Source: Siphonodentalium dalli
Taxonomy: Eukaryota > Mollusca > Scaphopoda > Gadilida > Siphonodentaliidae
Direction of reading: 5' to 3'
NCBI GenBank assembly: GCA_032622095.1
Contig: CP136062.1
Coordinates: forward strand, 228,362,578 to 228,426,577
DNA length: 64,000 nt
This document shows, piece by piece, positions 10,692-21,426 of this stretch (positions are counted from its first letter, which is position 1; each line of letters opens with the position of its first letter). Below the pieces are notes generated by a model, which saw nothing but the letters and a program-made list of their open reading frames with translations, did no database searches and was not told the DNA's origin. The position numbers and the translations under genes were made by a program.

Positions 10692-12340
10692 TCTATTATA
10701 TATTTTGAAAGATCTGTGTGTGTGTGTGTGTGTATCTGTCTGTGTGTGTGTGTGTAATCGATGAACTCATAAACTACCGACCCGATTTCGATGAAACTTG
10801 GTACGTGGGAGTATTTTCGGCCGGGGGTTAACATATGCCTATTGATTTGCCCGTGCGACGTGACCTTGACCTTCAAAACTCATATCTCGGGATCCGCAGT
10901 GCTATCACGCCGAATTTAGCACTGCGATGCAGGGAGGATAACTCTATATTCATACGTCGACGAACGTTAGCAATTTGCAGGCATGCAATTACGCATCGTG
11001 TATTGTTCCCAAAATTATAACATTTACAATATATATTGTCAATTTGCAGGCTATTAAAAATCGTGCATCTATCCCAAAATATATCATTTATTACAATTTC
11101 TGATATATAAATTTTTGTTACAGCTAATATTATTAGGTCTATTGTCGATAGATTTATTTTTTGTATATTCACACCACGCATAGGCTCAAGCTGTTTACAT
11201 TTACCCCGCGGGTCTAGAATCTCATCCAAGAATCCATTTAGCTGAAATGATACTTCGTTGTTGCGAAATGGAATCTACCGGTGGCCCCAATGTCAACAAC
11301 ATCGAAATTGTTCAACTTTGACTGGGAGAAAATAATTAGTTAAAATTTACCACACAATGCTAATTTATCTTTACGTTGAAGCTTGATAATTAATGAGCGT
11401 GTGTATATGAGGCGCGTTTACATACTTTAGTGGAAATCAAATCGGGTTAAACTGGCGGATTTTTACGGACGAAATTTGATACATAGGGTATCTCGGTATC
11501 CGCTGGGCCGATTTCCCGGTATCCGCTTGCCCAATTTCCACCATTTTTGGGGTGTTGGTGTTGGAAAATTGCCAGACGGATTTTGACAAAATTTGATACT
11601 TAGTGGACCATAGTGGTAATTGTTTCCCAGGCCTGGCCCTTTGAAATTGGAAGGAGGGCAATGATGGCCCTCCTTAATTTATCCCAGGAGGGCTATTTTA
11701 TCTGACCATATGATGCGAAGCATCATCTGAGTCTCGCAGAGGCGAGCGGGGGTGTGTTTGAGAGGGGTGTCCCCCTCTCATGATTAGGGGGGTCCGGGGG
11801 TCTTCCCCGGGAAATTTTTAATATGTAGTGTCCCTGAGAGCGATTCTGGCATATATTTGTGGATTTTGTTCAGTGTTTCTTGAGGGAAAAAATGTAGTTT
11901 TGTGTGACCCACATTATGTGAGTAAAGGGGGGATGCCCTATAGCAGAAGAGTCCACAATTAGAGGTACCATGTCTTACCCACCGGAAGCTGACATTAGCT
12001 AATGATAGGTAGAGCACTCTGCTGTATAGGCATATATGTATATGCATATGTAAACCATAATATTTATATACTTATTAAAAGATACCAACACTGAAATTTT
12101 TTATTTTTTATTTTTGTTTTTGTTTTTTTAGTTTTTTTTTTATTATACTTACGCGAGGAGGGCGATAGGCGCCCTCCTTATTTTAATTTCAGGCGGGCGA
12201 GGGCGATCGCCCGCCTTAAAAGGCCAGGCCTGGTTTCCAGGGAGTGTTTTGGACGGGTCAAATCGTGACCCCACCTGACCTTGACCTTCAAAATGGTCAA
12301 TTCAATGTCAAAGCCCGGACGAAGTCGGGTCACCTTCTAG
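10692..12340 (+). mobile_element. Non-autonomous Helitron, copy 2, interrupted
   Basis: Same family as the preceding copy: TCTATTATATATTTTG at 10692, 3' hairpin and CTAG at 12337-12340, then T. Removing the 605-bp insert and its 6-bp duplication leaves 1038 bp, against 1041 bp for copy 1. The head-to-tail junction has no intervening base (CTAG then TCTATT), as expected from rolling-circle read-through or insertion at an existing end. Confidence 0.88.
11628..12232. mobile_element. hAT-like non-autonomous DNA element nested in a Helitron
   Basis: TIRs begin CAGGCCTGGCC at both ends, followed by CTTT or TTTT. The element is flanked by the direct repeat GTTTCC at 11622-11627 and 12233-12238. Copy 1 of the Helitron (around 10580-10587) keeps the uninterrupted site TGTTTCCAGGG, which proves insertion. 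Subterminal GC-rich hairpins occur (GGAGGGCAATGATGGCCCTCC-like at about 11651-11672, and AGGAGGGCGATAGGCGCCCTCC-like near 12155). CAG-type ends suggest hAT, but hAT normally gives 8-bp duplications and only 6 bp are visible, so the superfamily is provisional. The 87-codon frame on the minus strand has no recognised domain. Confidence 0.75.
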
Positions 12341-12678
12341 TATATGATATAATCATGACAAATTATAAAAAATTAAATTAATTCAATCCATTACATTAGT
12401 ATTTCCAATGTTCTTTCTCAATTGACAACGGATCTTCGCGGGGAAAGTGACGTCACATTACAATACGCCAGCAGTTACACCACCTCAGCGTAACCCGGCG
12501 TATTTATTCCCGATCATTCAATTCATTGCCCATTCAACTTCCATTACCGATTGTAGGCCAGAGTAATGAATGGAATCCTTCCCACGTAACATAAATAGGG
12601 CTGAATTTAAGAAACAATCGCTGAGTATATAGAAAAAGCTATATAGCAGCCATAGCTTATACCACTCAATAAAACACG
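12341..12678. other. No gene recognised
   Basis: Unique-looking spacer. Nothing supported. Confidence 0.4.
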
Positions 12679-12682
12679 TTAA

Positions 12683-13108
12683 TGTACTCAATCCGATTCG
12701 ATGGCCCCCATATCATCAGATTCCAACAACAACAACAATAATAACAACATCAACATTTTTTGAAATGCCGCTTCAGTTACTAGTATCAGAATCGATTATG
12801 CCCAAAAATAATGCTAACCAGTCAACAAAATTTCCAAAAAACCTGTTATTTATCAGCATGTTCAACGAAATTTGGCCGGATTGTCAAATATCTAACACAC
12901 AAAGCCACTTGATTTCAGAGTTATCCATCTTCATCCGGTTCTCGTCGACTTTTTGCCAGGCCACCAAAAAGTACCAGTGGTGAAAAATAATTGGATTTCA
13001 AAAATCTACATCTAATCACTCTGAGCTTTGTTGGATGAAATCAAATATGTTTTACACCCGAAGCCAAAGAAACTGTAATTTGGGAGCGTTAATTCGGATT
13101 GTGCATCT
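12683..13108 (-). mobile_element. Family R TTAA element, full length
   Basis: TTAA at 12679-12682 and 13109-13112. The left terminus TGTACTCAATCCGAT is the inverse of the GGATTGAGTACC right end seen in other R copies. It carries GAAATGCCGCTTCAGTTA, GAATCGATTATG and the CACTCTGAGCTTTG segment. About 430 bp, non-coding; the 72-codon frame within it is incidental. Confidence 0.75.
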
Positions 13109-13201
13109 TTAAAATACTTTAAACTATATAATTATATTCCGGAACTTTTTATACAGATAATGGCGTTTCTTCTAATCGTTCGGATTCGTAAAGACCTTTA
13201 A

Positions 13202-13457
13202 CCCTTTCATGACTTGAGTTTCCTGAAAGTTTGCGAAAACCCTGTGCCAATGAATTCTCTTTTATATGCAAGTCTCCCACATGCAGCCTCGCATGTATAA
13301 GATAATGGATTTGCTTAACAATATTTAGCTTGATCTTGTAAGCCATACATTTTCTATATATAAATCGAGACTCCCTGTGGGAGACTCGCATATATAAAAG
13401 AATGCACTGGCACAGTATCTTTAATGCTGCATAAGCGCAGCTCCCGTCACGAAAGAG
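13202..13457. mobile_element. Two-hairpin MITE, divergent family P3
   Basis: TTAA at 13198-13201 and 13458-13461. Termini are CCCTTTCATGAC / GTCACGAAAGAG. It holds two hairpins with the same arm as P1/P2 (CCAATGAATTCTCTTTTATA and a diverged TATATAAAAGAATGCACTGG). The hairpin tips differ: CTCCCACATGCAGCCTC in the first and ACTCCCTGTGGGAGACTC in the second. At about 256 bp it is the smallest family with this architecture. Confidence 0.75.
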
Positions 13458-13544
13458 TTAAGATGACAAAGAAAACTAAAATCACATGTTCTTCATAACA
13501 TCGGCAAGATCCATTGTCATCATAATTAGTATTATAAGGCCTGT

Positions 13545-14285
13545 CACATCCTGAATTCTACTATTATAGTTATATTACGGGATTTTTTTTACCCTGTGCC
13601 AATGCATTCTCTTATATATGCGAGTCGACCATAGGTCGCCTCGCATATATAAGAGAATGCATTGGCCTAACAATTTTTTATCATTTTTTTTAAATAAATG
13701 TTTCTGACAATTTTTAGGACATAAAATAAAAAACATCCATTACCCTGCAGGGAGCTCCACACATATATAGAAGCATATAGAAGAGTGTCGTCTGCTCATG
13801 TTTGTCTGGGGCTCTGTATGGGTGAAATTATAAAATTGTTAAAGAATACAAGAAAAAAATATTAAAATTGTAAAAAATTGTTAGGCCAATGCATTGTCTT
13901 ATATATGCGAGGCGACCTATGGTCGACTCGCATATATAAGAGAATGCATTGGCACAGGGTAAAAAATCCCGACTTACGACTGGATTTGATATGGCGGGTC
14001 TATAATAGGAAAATGAGAATATCGTCGTTTTGTGAATTTGATATAAGAGGCATAACCCAACATCATATTTAAAAAAAATGACTAAAACAGTGTCATTCTA
14101 AATCGGCATGATGTATTTATGATACGTAATTGTGTCATATGTATTGTCTCTGTAATGTCTATTATGATGACCAGAGTTACTATTAAAATTGAAGAAAACA
14201 AAATTGTTTGTTTATGTGAGGAAATAACATGGCACGATCCGTGCAAAAAAATATAGTCATGATGACACATGATAAGGAAGTGTTA
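13545..14285 (+). repeat. Repeat S, split by a P2 insertion
   Basis: The outer parts (13545-13576 and 14001-14285) match 32341-32578. Shared landmarks are CACATCCTGAATTC, ACTATTATAGTTA, TATCGTCGTTTTGTGAATTT, GTCAT(T/A)CTAAATCGGCA and GATAAGGAAGT. The P2 element separates the two parts in this copy only. Confidence 0.75.
13577..14000 (+). mobile_element. Two-hairpin MITE, family P2, ends trimmed
   Basis: Begins at ACGGGATTTTTTTT, lacking the outer 35 or so bp of the left TIR. It ends at GGCGGGTC, lacking the terminal ACA. Both CCAATGCATTCTC hairpins are present (about 13606-13673 and 13884-13953). The central GAGC(T/C)CC...GGGGCTC hairpin of the family is near 13750-13815. Trimmed ends inside an otherwise recognisable repeat S suggest end erosion or non-canonical insertion. 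Confidence 0.8.
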
Positions 14286-14302
14286 TCGTAGACTGAAACT
14301 TT

Positions 14303-16530
14303 ATAGTCCAGGAGATATTGGTCAACCTCTGCACCCCCCCACATGACTCAACTTCACCCCACTAATTTTCTTCCTTAAGGTATCCTCTAATGTCTTTCAC
14401 TTGTTAACAAGAAAACAAAGTGGCCGCAGAGACATTTATTTTAAATGCACCATGTCTCTTTGATCGCCGTTATAGTAAAGATGATGTCACATGCGGTCTT
14501 GTTTTCAGCTCGATTCGTTATGCTAATATACAGCCCTTACAAATTAGCCAAAAATCCGACACCAGAATCCAATATGGCGGCCAAGATGGCCGCCGAAATG
14601 TGAAAATATGCAATTTTTCTGACATGTTACCACCTTTCGTTTGTCTCTGTGGGAAAATGTTTGCATCTTTGCGTCATGTTATACATTTATCATATAGAGG
14701 AGTCATTTTCGACCACATGGGGACCATAATATACATTCATTGTGGGATATTTTTGTCCGATATCACGTTTTCCCAAATGCCGGTATAATAGGTCAAAGCC
14801 GAATCTACGTTAATAATCCGATGTAATGTTTCGAATCAATGAATGTTATTGCTATTATAACAACACCCATGCATATATATGTGCAGGAGATACTCGAGCT
14901 ATGATTCCTCTTATACCTGAGTTGAGGAATATTTACCCAAATCCAAGATGGCTGCCAAAATGGCCACCAGAAATAAAAAATCGCCGATTTTAACATCAGT
15001 GAGCATTATTGTCATGAAAACTCCACACCTGCTTACTATTGTGAGTTGGGAACACCTAGGCGAAGAACTTTCCTTGTACCATATCCAAATAAAAGTACCC
15101 CAAATCCAAAATGGCGCCCATAATGGCGGACAGATTTTGAAAAATCACCGAAATTCCCTCATATTCACATCATTGGGCATTATTGTCGAGACAACTCCAT
15201 CCATGCGTACAGTTGAGTTGGAAATACTGAGGTGAAGTAATTACCTTAAATCTCATGCATGAAATGGTTTTCCATATCGAAGATGGCGGCCAAAATGGCG
15301 ACCGAAATTTGAAAATACGCCTACATTCCTTTACATTCTTAGGATGGGCGTTATTGTTTCGCGATTTCTACCCACCATTACATGTTGATATGTATGAATT
15401 ATTCATTATGGTTTGGCAAGTGATACTCACAGTCAATATGGCGGCCAAACTGGCGGCCATAAATTGAAAAGAAGCCGATATTATCACATACTAATTTCAA
15501 CTTTTTGTCATAATATCGATTTGTATAGACGAAACGGTACATACTATAAGCCATATATTAGTTCCAATGTAAGTCGTAGCCTTTTGGAATGATGAAAACC
15601 CACAATCGCGATGTGGCATTTCAAACTCCATTCTCCACTAAGGGCTCATACTGGCCGTAACCGTATATAGGTGCGCCGAATAGTCATATTATGACTTCCA
15701 AGAATAAAAAAACAGTACCTGAGCTTATTCTGAATTGCCACATTCAGCATTATCTAGACCCGTTTCCGTCTCTTCGTCAGATCAATCTATCTCACTCACA
15801 ACAACAGTTTACTACACTTCTTTGTAGAAGGGTGCCACTAATCGGAATGTTTCAAACAATACATATGCCGGTGTCCAGCTCATGTGTTTGTTTCGAAAGC
15901 TTGGAATTCTTAGCGAGCTTCATTCGTGGTATAGCTTATGGTATAATTCAGATGCTACATATGGGGTATAGGCATTATCTTGTGCGATACACTAGAAAGG
16001 TATCCGGTCGAGGCGTATACTAGCTTTCAGAAGGACATATCTATCTGCGTATTGTCAGCTTTGGTTGCCGAATGGGGATAACAACGTGTACACCTGGCGA
16101 TCTTTCCAAACAGCTACTTCCCAATATATGGTTCATCAATTCGCATACTCATCTAATGCACTGACGTACCCGGACAACTTCTGAATATGGCTTCGAGTGT
16201 TGAAAGCCCGACATTTGACGGATGCATTTCTGCTAAGGCGTAGAAGACCATAATGCATAGTATACCCAAACTCCTGGAACATGATCATAAGAACAAGCTT
16301 GTTGGCGTCCAGCAATCGTCTCACCGAACAGATCCAAGCAGATGATAACAATACACACGGTGCTACTTTGTGGGTATGTGTCATGATAGTGGAAATGAAA
16401 TTGGACCATGACTGCACCGCCCCTTATTATGTTATGTTTTAGATTCAGACAGGATCTCATGTGTGGCTTTGCTTTCCTTGTATGCTAAGATTGTATGTTC
16501 CCATCCGTTTGGAAGCCGTTCTTAAACAGC
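14303..16530 (+). repeat. Left arm of a 4.9-kb inverted repeat
   Basis: Pairs with 17033-19240. The outer end ATAGTCCAGGAGATATTGG has its complement at 19223-19240, and the inner end (AACGGATGGGAAC in reverse) pairs with 17055. The outer half carries five paired NATGGCGGC motifs (around 14573, 14944, 15108, 15281 and 15437). The inner half holds a decayed reading frame on the minus strand. Arms are recognisably homologous but diverged, so this is old. Confidence 0.85.
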
Positions 16531-16740
16531 TGGACCAGGCGTGTGCCATTGGCTACTGCTGTATAAGCCCCACCAAGACTGGAGTATAGTCTTAAAGGCG
16601 ATACATTTGATAGTTTGATATGTCATACTCACGCTGGGTGGTATGGTTCAAGAAAGTACAAATGCTCTTGCATTCAGTTCAACAAACGTTGGTACACCAA
16701 GTGATTTCTTGGTAACATCACCATTGCGAACATTTTCCTG
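15690..16740 (-). pseudogene. Decayed coding relic, copy 1 (unknown family)
   Basis: Minus-strand translation, stitched across stops and frameshifts, resembles the plus-strand translation of the opposite arm. FISTIMTHTHKVAP here corresponds to FIPTIMAHVHKLAP at about 17158-17200, and an HYGLLRLSRN stretch corresponds to HYGLLL plus a frameshift in the other arm. Similarity in one frame between diverged copies points to an ancestral protein. Many stops are present and no ORF exceeds 93 codons. I do not recognise the family; a transposon-encoded protein is plausible because it sits inside a large inverted repeat. The 110-codon plus-strand frame 15691-16023 is antisense to this relic and is probably spurious. 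Confidence 0.4.
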
Positions 16741-17032
16741 CATGAGACATTAACTGCTATATTCTAAAGTTATATATATAAAGCTATATTATCATAAAGG
16801 TCGCGTTTCCCAACGTCCACAGCCATTGCCATCGAGACTGTAAATTGTTCTTTAAATACATAGTGAAATAAATGCACCACAGTTCCTGACATTTTCTTGA
16901 ATAATACCGCCAACATAATAACACTAACACTGAGAGAGGATAACAAAAAACGCATACATTCATGCTATAAAGACATTATCCTTCAGTCCATCCGACTGTT
17001 TTGAGGGAGGCTAGCATACAAAAATGTACGTA
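16531..17032. other. Spacer of the large inverted repeat
   Basis: About 500 bp without a clear inverted counterpart. 16531-16740 extends the minus-strand decayed frame upstream. 16750-17030 is AT-rich, with no further similarity. Confidence 0.5.
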
Positions 17033-17820
17033 GTTGAATCAGAAAGGCTTCGAAACGGATGTGGAAATACAATCTTACCACACCAAATAAAACCGACACG
17101 CATGACATTCTATATCTTAAACATGCACCAGGTGTAGGGGTGGTGTATACCGTGGCCCATTTCATTCCCACTATCATGGCGCATGTCCATAAACTAGCAC
17201 CGCGAGCATTGGTTCTCTCTGCTGGGAGATATTCGACGAGACAAATGCGGGGCGTCACACAGGTTGCTTCGGATCATGGTCAAGAAGTGTGGTAGTCTGT
17301 ACACTATGGTCTTCTCCTTAGCAGATAGACATCTGCCCAAGGGAATGAGACAGCTAGCAACCTTCGAAACACTGTCGAAGTTGTCCACATATGCCAATAC
17401 GTTCGCTGAGTTTGTGAGTTGACGAACCATATATTGGGAAGTGACTAGCTAACTGGTTCGCCAGGTGTACACGTCGTTATCCCCATGGGGTATGAGCCAC
17501 ATACATAGAGATGACCTTCTGTAAGCTTGTATACTCATCGGTCATATGCCTTCATAGTTCAAGATGACGCACAAATATCACATTGAGCAAATATTTAAAA
17601 TCGTAAGCTAGACACCGGAAAATGAATTGTTTGAAACGTTATGATTTGAGGGACCCTACTCCCAGGAAGTGGTGAATACTTTGTCGGTGTGAGCTACCTA
17701 GATTTATCAGACAAAGAAATGGAAGCTGGTCCATATAACTATGGACGTGACGTGGCAAATCAGAATCTGTTATCAGGTAATTGTTCTGATATAACTATTC
17801 GGCGCACCTACGCTTACGGC
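17033..17820 (+). pseudogene. Decayed coding relic, copy 2 (unknown family)
   Basis: Plus-strand counterpart of the relic in the left arm. The best-preserved block is the 78-codon frame 17059-17295, with FIPTIMAHVHKLAP in its middle. Downstream the similarity shifts frame, through HYGLLL near 17300, then TRRYPHG near 17470, and a CLKRYDLRDP stretch near 17630. Homologous segments of the left-arm translation occur in the same order. Stops interrupt every segment, so it is not a functional gene. Family not recognised. Confidence 0.4.
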
Positions 17821-19240
17821 CATTATCGGCGCTAAGTGGAGAATGGATTTCGAAATGCCACATCGCGATATTAATTGTGTTTTTCATCTTTCCAGAAGGA
17901 TACGAGCTATGTTATGCATTTTGATACCTTCAAGTTGAACTGGTAGATGGTGTATGTACAGTTTCGTCCATACATACCGATATTATGACAAAAAGTTGAA
18001 ATTAAGATGTGAAAATATCGATTTCTTTTCAAATTGTAGCCGCCAATTTAGCAACGATATTGGCTGTGAGTATCAATTCCCAAACCCTAATGAATACTTC
18101 ATGTCACTATTCCATATCAACATGTAATGGTGGATATAAATCGCGAAACAATAACGCCCATCGTAAGAAAGTAAAGGAATGTAGACTTGTTTTCAAATTT
18201 CGGGCGCCATTTTGGCCGCCATCTACGATTTGGAAAACAATTTCTTGCATGAGATGTAAGGTAATAACTTCACCTCAGTATTTCCAACTCAACTGTAAGC
18301 ATGGGTGGAGTTGTCTCGACAATAATGCCCAATGATGTGAATATGAGGGAATTTCGGTGATTTTTCAAAATCTGTCCACCATTGTGGGCGCCATTTTGGA
18401 TTTGGGGTAGTTTTATTTGGATATGGTACAAGGAAAGTTCATCGCCTAAGTGTTTCCAACTCACAATAGTAAGCAGGTGTGGAGTTTTCATGACAATAAT
18501 GCTCACTGATGTTAAAATCGGCGATTTTCGGCGATTTTTTATTTCTGGTGGCCATTTTGGCCGCCATCTTGGATTTGGGTAAATATTCCTCAACTCAGGT
18601 ATAAGAGGAATCATAGCTCGAGTATCTCCTGCACATATATATGCATGAGTGTTGTTATAATAGCAATAACATTCATTGATTCGAAACATTACATCGCGTT
18701 ATTAACGTAGATTCGGCTTTGACCTATTATACCGACATTTGGGAAAACGTGATATCGGACAAAAATATCCCGCAATGAATGTATATTATGGTCCCCATGT
18801 GGTCGAAAATGACTCCTCTATATGATAAATGTATAACATGACGCAAAGATGCCAACATTTTCCCACAGAGACAAACGAAAGGTGGTAACATGTCAGAAAA
18901 ATAGCATATTTTCACATTTCGGCGGCCATCTTGGCCGCCATATTGGATTCTGGTGTCGGATTTTTGGCTAATTTGTAAGGGCTGTATATTAGCATAACGA
19001 ATCGAGCTGAAAACAAGACCGCATGTGACATCATCTTTACTATAACGGCGATCAAAGAGACATGGTGCATTTAAAAAAAATGGCCGCCATGATGGACGCC
19101 ATCTTGTCTGGAGTCTCTGCGGCCACTTTGTTTTCTTGTTAACAAGTGAAAAAAATTATAGGAGACCTTAATGAAGAAAATTAGTGGGGTGAAGTTGAGT
19201 CCTGGGGGGTGCAGAGGTTGACCAATATCTCCTGGACTAT
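17033..19240 (-). repeat. Right arm of the 4.9-kb inverted repeat
   Basis: Inverted copy of 14303-16530. Matching landmarks are GTGTACACGTCGTTATCCCC near 17465 (inverse near 16075), the ATTCGGCGCACCTA segment near 17800 (inverse near 15670), and GAGTTGTCTCGACAATAATG near 18307 (inverse near 15176). It carries paired NATGGCGGC motifs at about 18203, 18377, 18547, 18920 and 19080, in mirror order to the left arm. Confidence 0.85.
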
Positions 19241-19436
19241 TACTGTAATGTTGCTATGAGTGCAATTTGGCTGTGCACTGTGATGCGCGATCACATATAG
19301 TATCCACAAAAACAGGGAAATTGTGGAGTTAGCACTGTCAAATTCAAATATAATAGTTCAATTGAGTATGTGCCTGACCTGATTATAACAGGACCGCTTA
19401 ACCGCGGGGGGGGGGGGGTATTATTTCGTTGATAGC
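19241..19436. other. Spacer with a G tract
   Basis: An 11-base G run near 19405. No gene. Confidence 0.4.
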
Positions 19437-19915
19437 AGCCGTGGTCCAAACGAGAAAAACTTCTGGACCACTGTTGCGACAGCATCCGTGATCCAAACGA
19501 GAAAAACTACTGGATCATTGAACCAGGGGGAATATCGCCTTGCCGACAGCGGCCTTGGGCCAAACGATATAAAACTGGACCGCTTAACCAGGGGGAATAT
19601 CGCTTTGCTGACCGCGGCTTTGAGCCAAATATTATAACTACTGGACCACTTAACCAGGGTGAATATCGCTTTGCTGACAGCGGTGGTGATCCAAACGATA
19701 TAACTACTGGGCCACTTAACCAGTGTGAATATCGCTTTGCTGAACACGACCGTGATCCAAACGATATAACTACTGGACTACTTAACCAGTGTGAATATCG
19801 CTTTGCTTAACGCGACCGTGATCCAAACGATATAACTACTGGACCGATTAACCAGGGGGAATATCGCTTTGCTGAACGCGGCCGTGATCCAAACATATAA
19901 CTACTGGACCGTTTC
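19437..19915 (+). repeat. 66-bp degenerate minisatellite, about 7 copies
   Basis: Unit landmarks are TGATCCAAACGATATAACTA, CTGGACC, CTTAACCAGG and GAATATCGCTTTGCTGA. TCCAAACG starts recur at 19492, 19559, 19624, 19690, 19756, 19822 and 19888, a period of 65-67 bp. The minus-strand 108-codon frame here follows from the 66-bp (3n) period. Confidence 0.9.
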
Positions 19916-20005
19916 ATTCTCTACCGATACCGCGCTTCTGTCAAAATGCCAATTAATTTTTCGTCTGCTATTAAATTAATCTAATAATATCAGCAAGTTA
20001 ATGCG

Positions 20006-20226
20006 CGAAGCATGAGTTTTGTGTCGTGAAGCATGAGCTTTTTGTCGTATAAAATAATGAAGCATGAGCTTTGTGTCGCGAAGCATGAGCTTTGTGTCGC
20101 GAAGCATGAGCTTTGTGTCGCGAAGCATGAGCTTTGTGTCGCGAAGCATGAGCTTTGTGTCGTGAAGCATGAGCTTTGTGTCGTATAAAATAATGAAGCA
20201 TGAGCTTTGTGTCGTATAAAATAATG
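20006..20226 (+). repeat. 21-bp minisatellite, 9 copies with a variant
   Basis: Unit GAAGCATGAGCTTTGTGTCG plus C or T. Three copies are followed by an extra TATAAAATAAT segment (near 20048, 20183 and 20214), giving a mixed 21/31-bp pattern. The 179-codon minus-strand frame running through it is a repeat artefact: HKAHASR heptapeptides from a stop-free 21-bp unit. Confidence 0.92.
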
Positions 20227-20844
20227 CGGTGCATCAGTTGTCTCCGTGGAGGAATCACTGAACTAAATGGTTTCCCATAGGCGACAGTGTTAACGTTTCG
20301 GCCAAATTCACTGAATTGAAGCCTGCAAGCCATACCAGTGATGTTTACCCAGCTAGATGTACACCAGTTGATCACGAAAATGCAAGAACAATCACAGGTT
20401 ATGTGTTTACTTCTTAAAATAAATCCCCAAGTGTACGACAGGGCTATCTCACAGCCAAATTTGATCTGGAAAAACCCAGGACTACAGCAGCTAGTTAAAT
20501 AAATTTCCCGCTCACAAAAATCCATTCCCCCATTCATTCACCAGTTTAAATTATTTAGATATTATGTACAAATCAAATAAACGCGATGTCATCCTTTAAT
20601 AACGTGTCGCATGTATCAGGTGAAGGTCATTCTTCAGTTACCTTCACCTTTAGCATTCCACGGTGTACTCGCTCCCCGACTCTAGAACACATTTAGCTCC
20701 CTGATTCCTAGAGGGAGCTGCATGGAGTTTAGTCGTTTACATGCCAATGCAATAGGAGATATAATACTGCCATATACTGTAAATAGACAACATAGTCCCA
20801 CGCAAATCTGACAAATATTTGGGAAACTCATGATTTATGGACCG
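20227..20844. other. No gene recognised
   Basis: The upstream part of a 179-codon minus-strand frame covers 20227-20537, but it shows no domain, and its other half is the 21-bp minisatellite. A short GAGGGAGCTG/CTAGCTCCCT-like inverted repeat lies near 20690-20722. Confidence 0.35.
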
Positions 20845-21028
20845 GTTTGAACACGATTCTGATATTATGTGATCATTCATTGTCGGCGACAAAATTATTA
20901 TTGAACAGTATTTTCTCCAAATTGCAGGAATCTTGTTTGAACACGATTCTGGTATAATGTGATCATTCATTGTCGGCGACAGAATTATTATTGAACACGT
21001 ATTTTCTCCAATTTACAAGAATCTTGTA
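20845..21028 (+). repeat. 90-bp tandem duplication, 2 copies
   Basis: GTTTGAACACGATTCTG recurs at 20845 and 20935, followed in both by TGTGATCATTCATTGTCGGC and TTATTATTGAACA. Confidence 0.85.
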
Positions 21029-21426
21029 AATTCTGGTATCTGGACAGCGTCGTTAACATAAGCGAGGTTAGCGACACTGTAATAGATCGGGACCGCTTAT
21101 ATCGACTAAATTAGTGGAGCTTAAAAATCTTCTCTTTGAATATATGTGATTCCAAATTAAGCCGAGTTGTTTCTTATTTGCTCTGTATTGGGTATCAAAA
21201 GTCAAAATTAGAGATCAAAGGATTATGCTAAGAGCTAAAACGTCGCTTGACAAATAAATACTGATTGCTCACGGATATACAGAGTGTCGTGTGGAGTTCG
21301 AGTCATGGATCTGTGTATCAGAAGAATAGTTTACTGAGAAACATGATATATCAATTGGTATCTGTCTCAATATCACAGATTATGATTAAAGGTCGATTCG
21401 CGAACAACCGTCAATATAGAGCTTCC
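21029..21426. other. No gene recognised
   Basis: Flank of the 48-bp array. No structure seen. Confidence 0.4.

Noticed and set aside
19998-20537. 179-codon minus-strand frame
   Set aside because: Half is the 21-bp repeat. The other half has no recognisable domain or signal.
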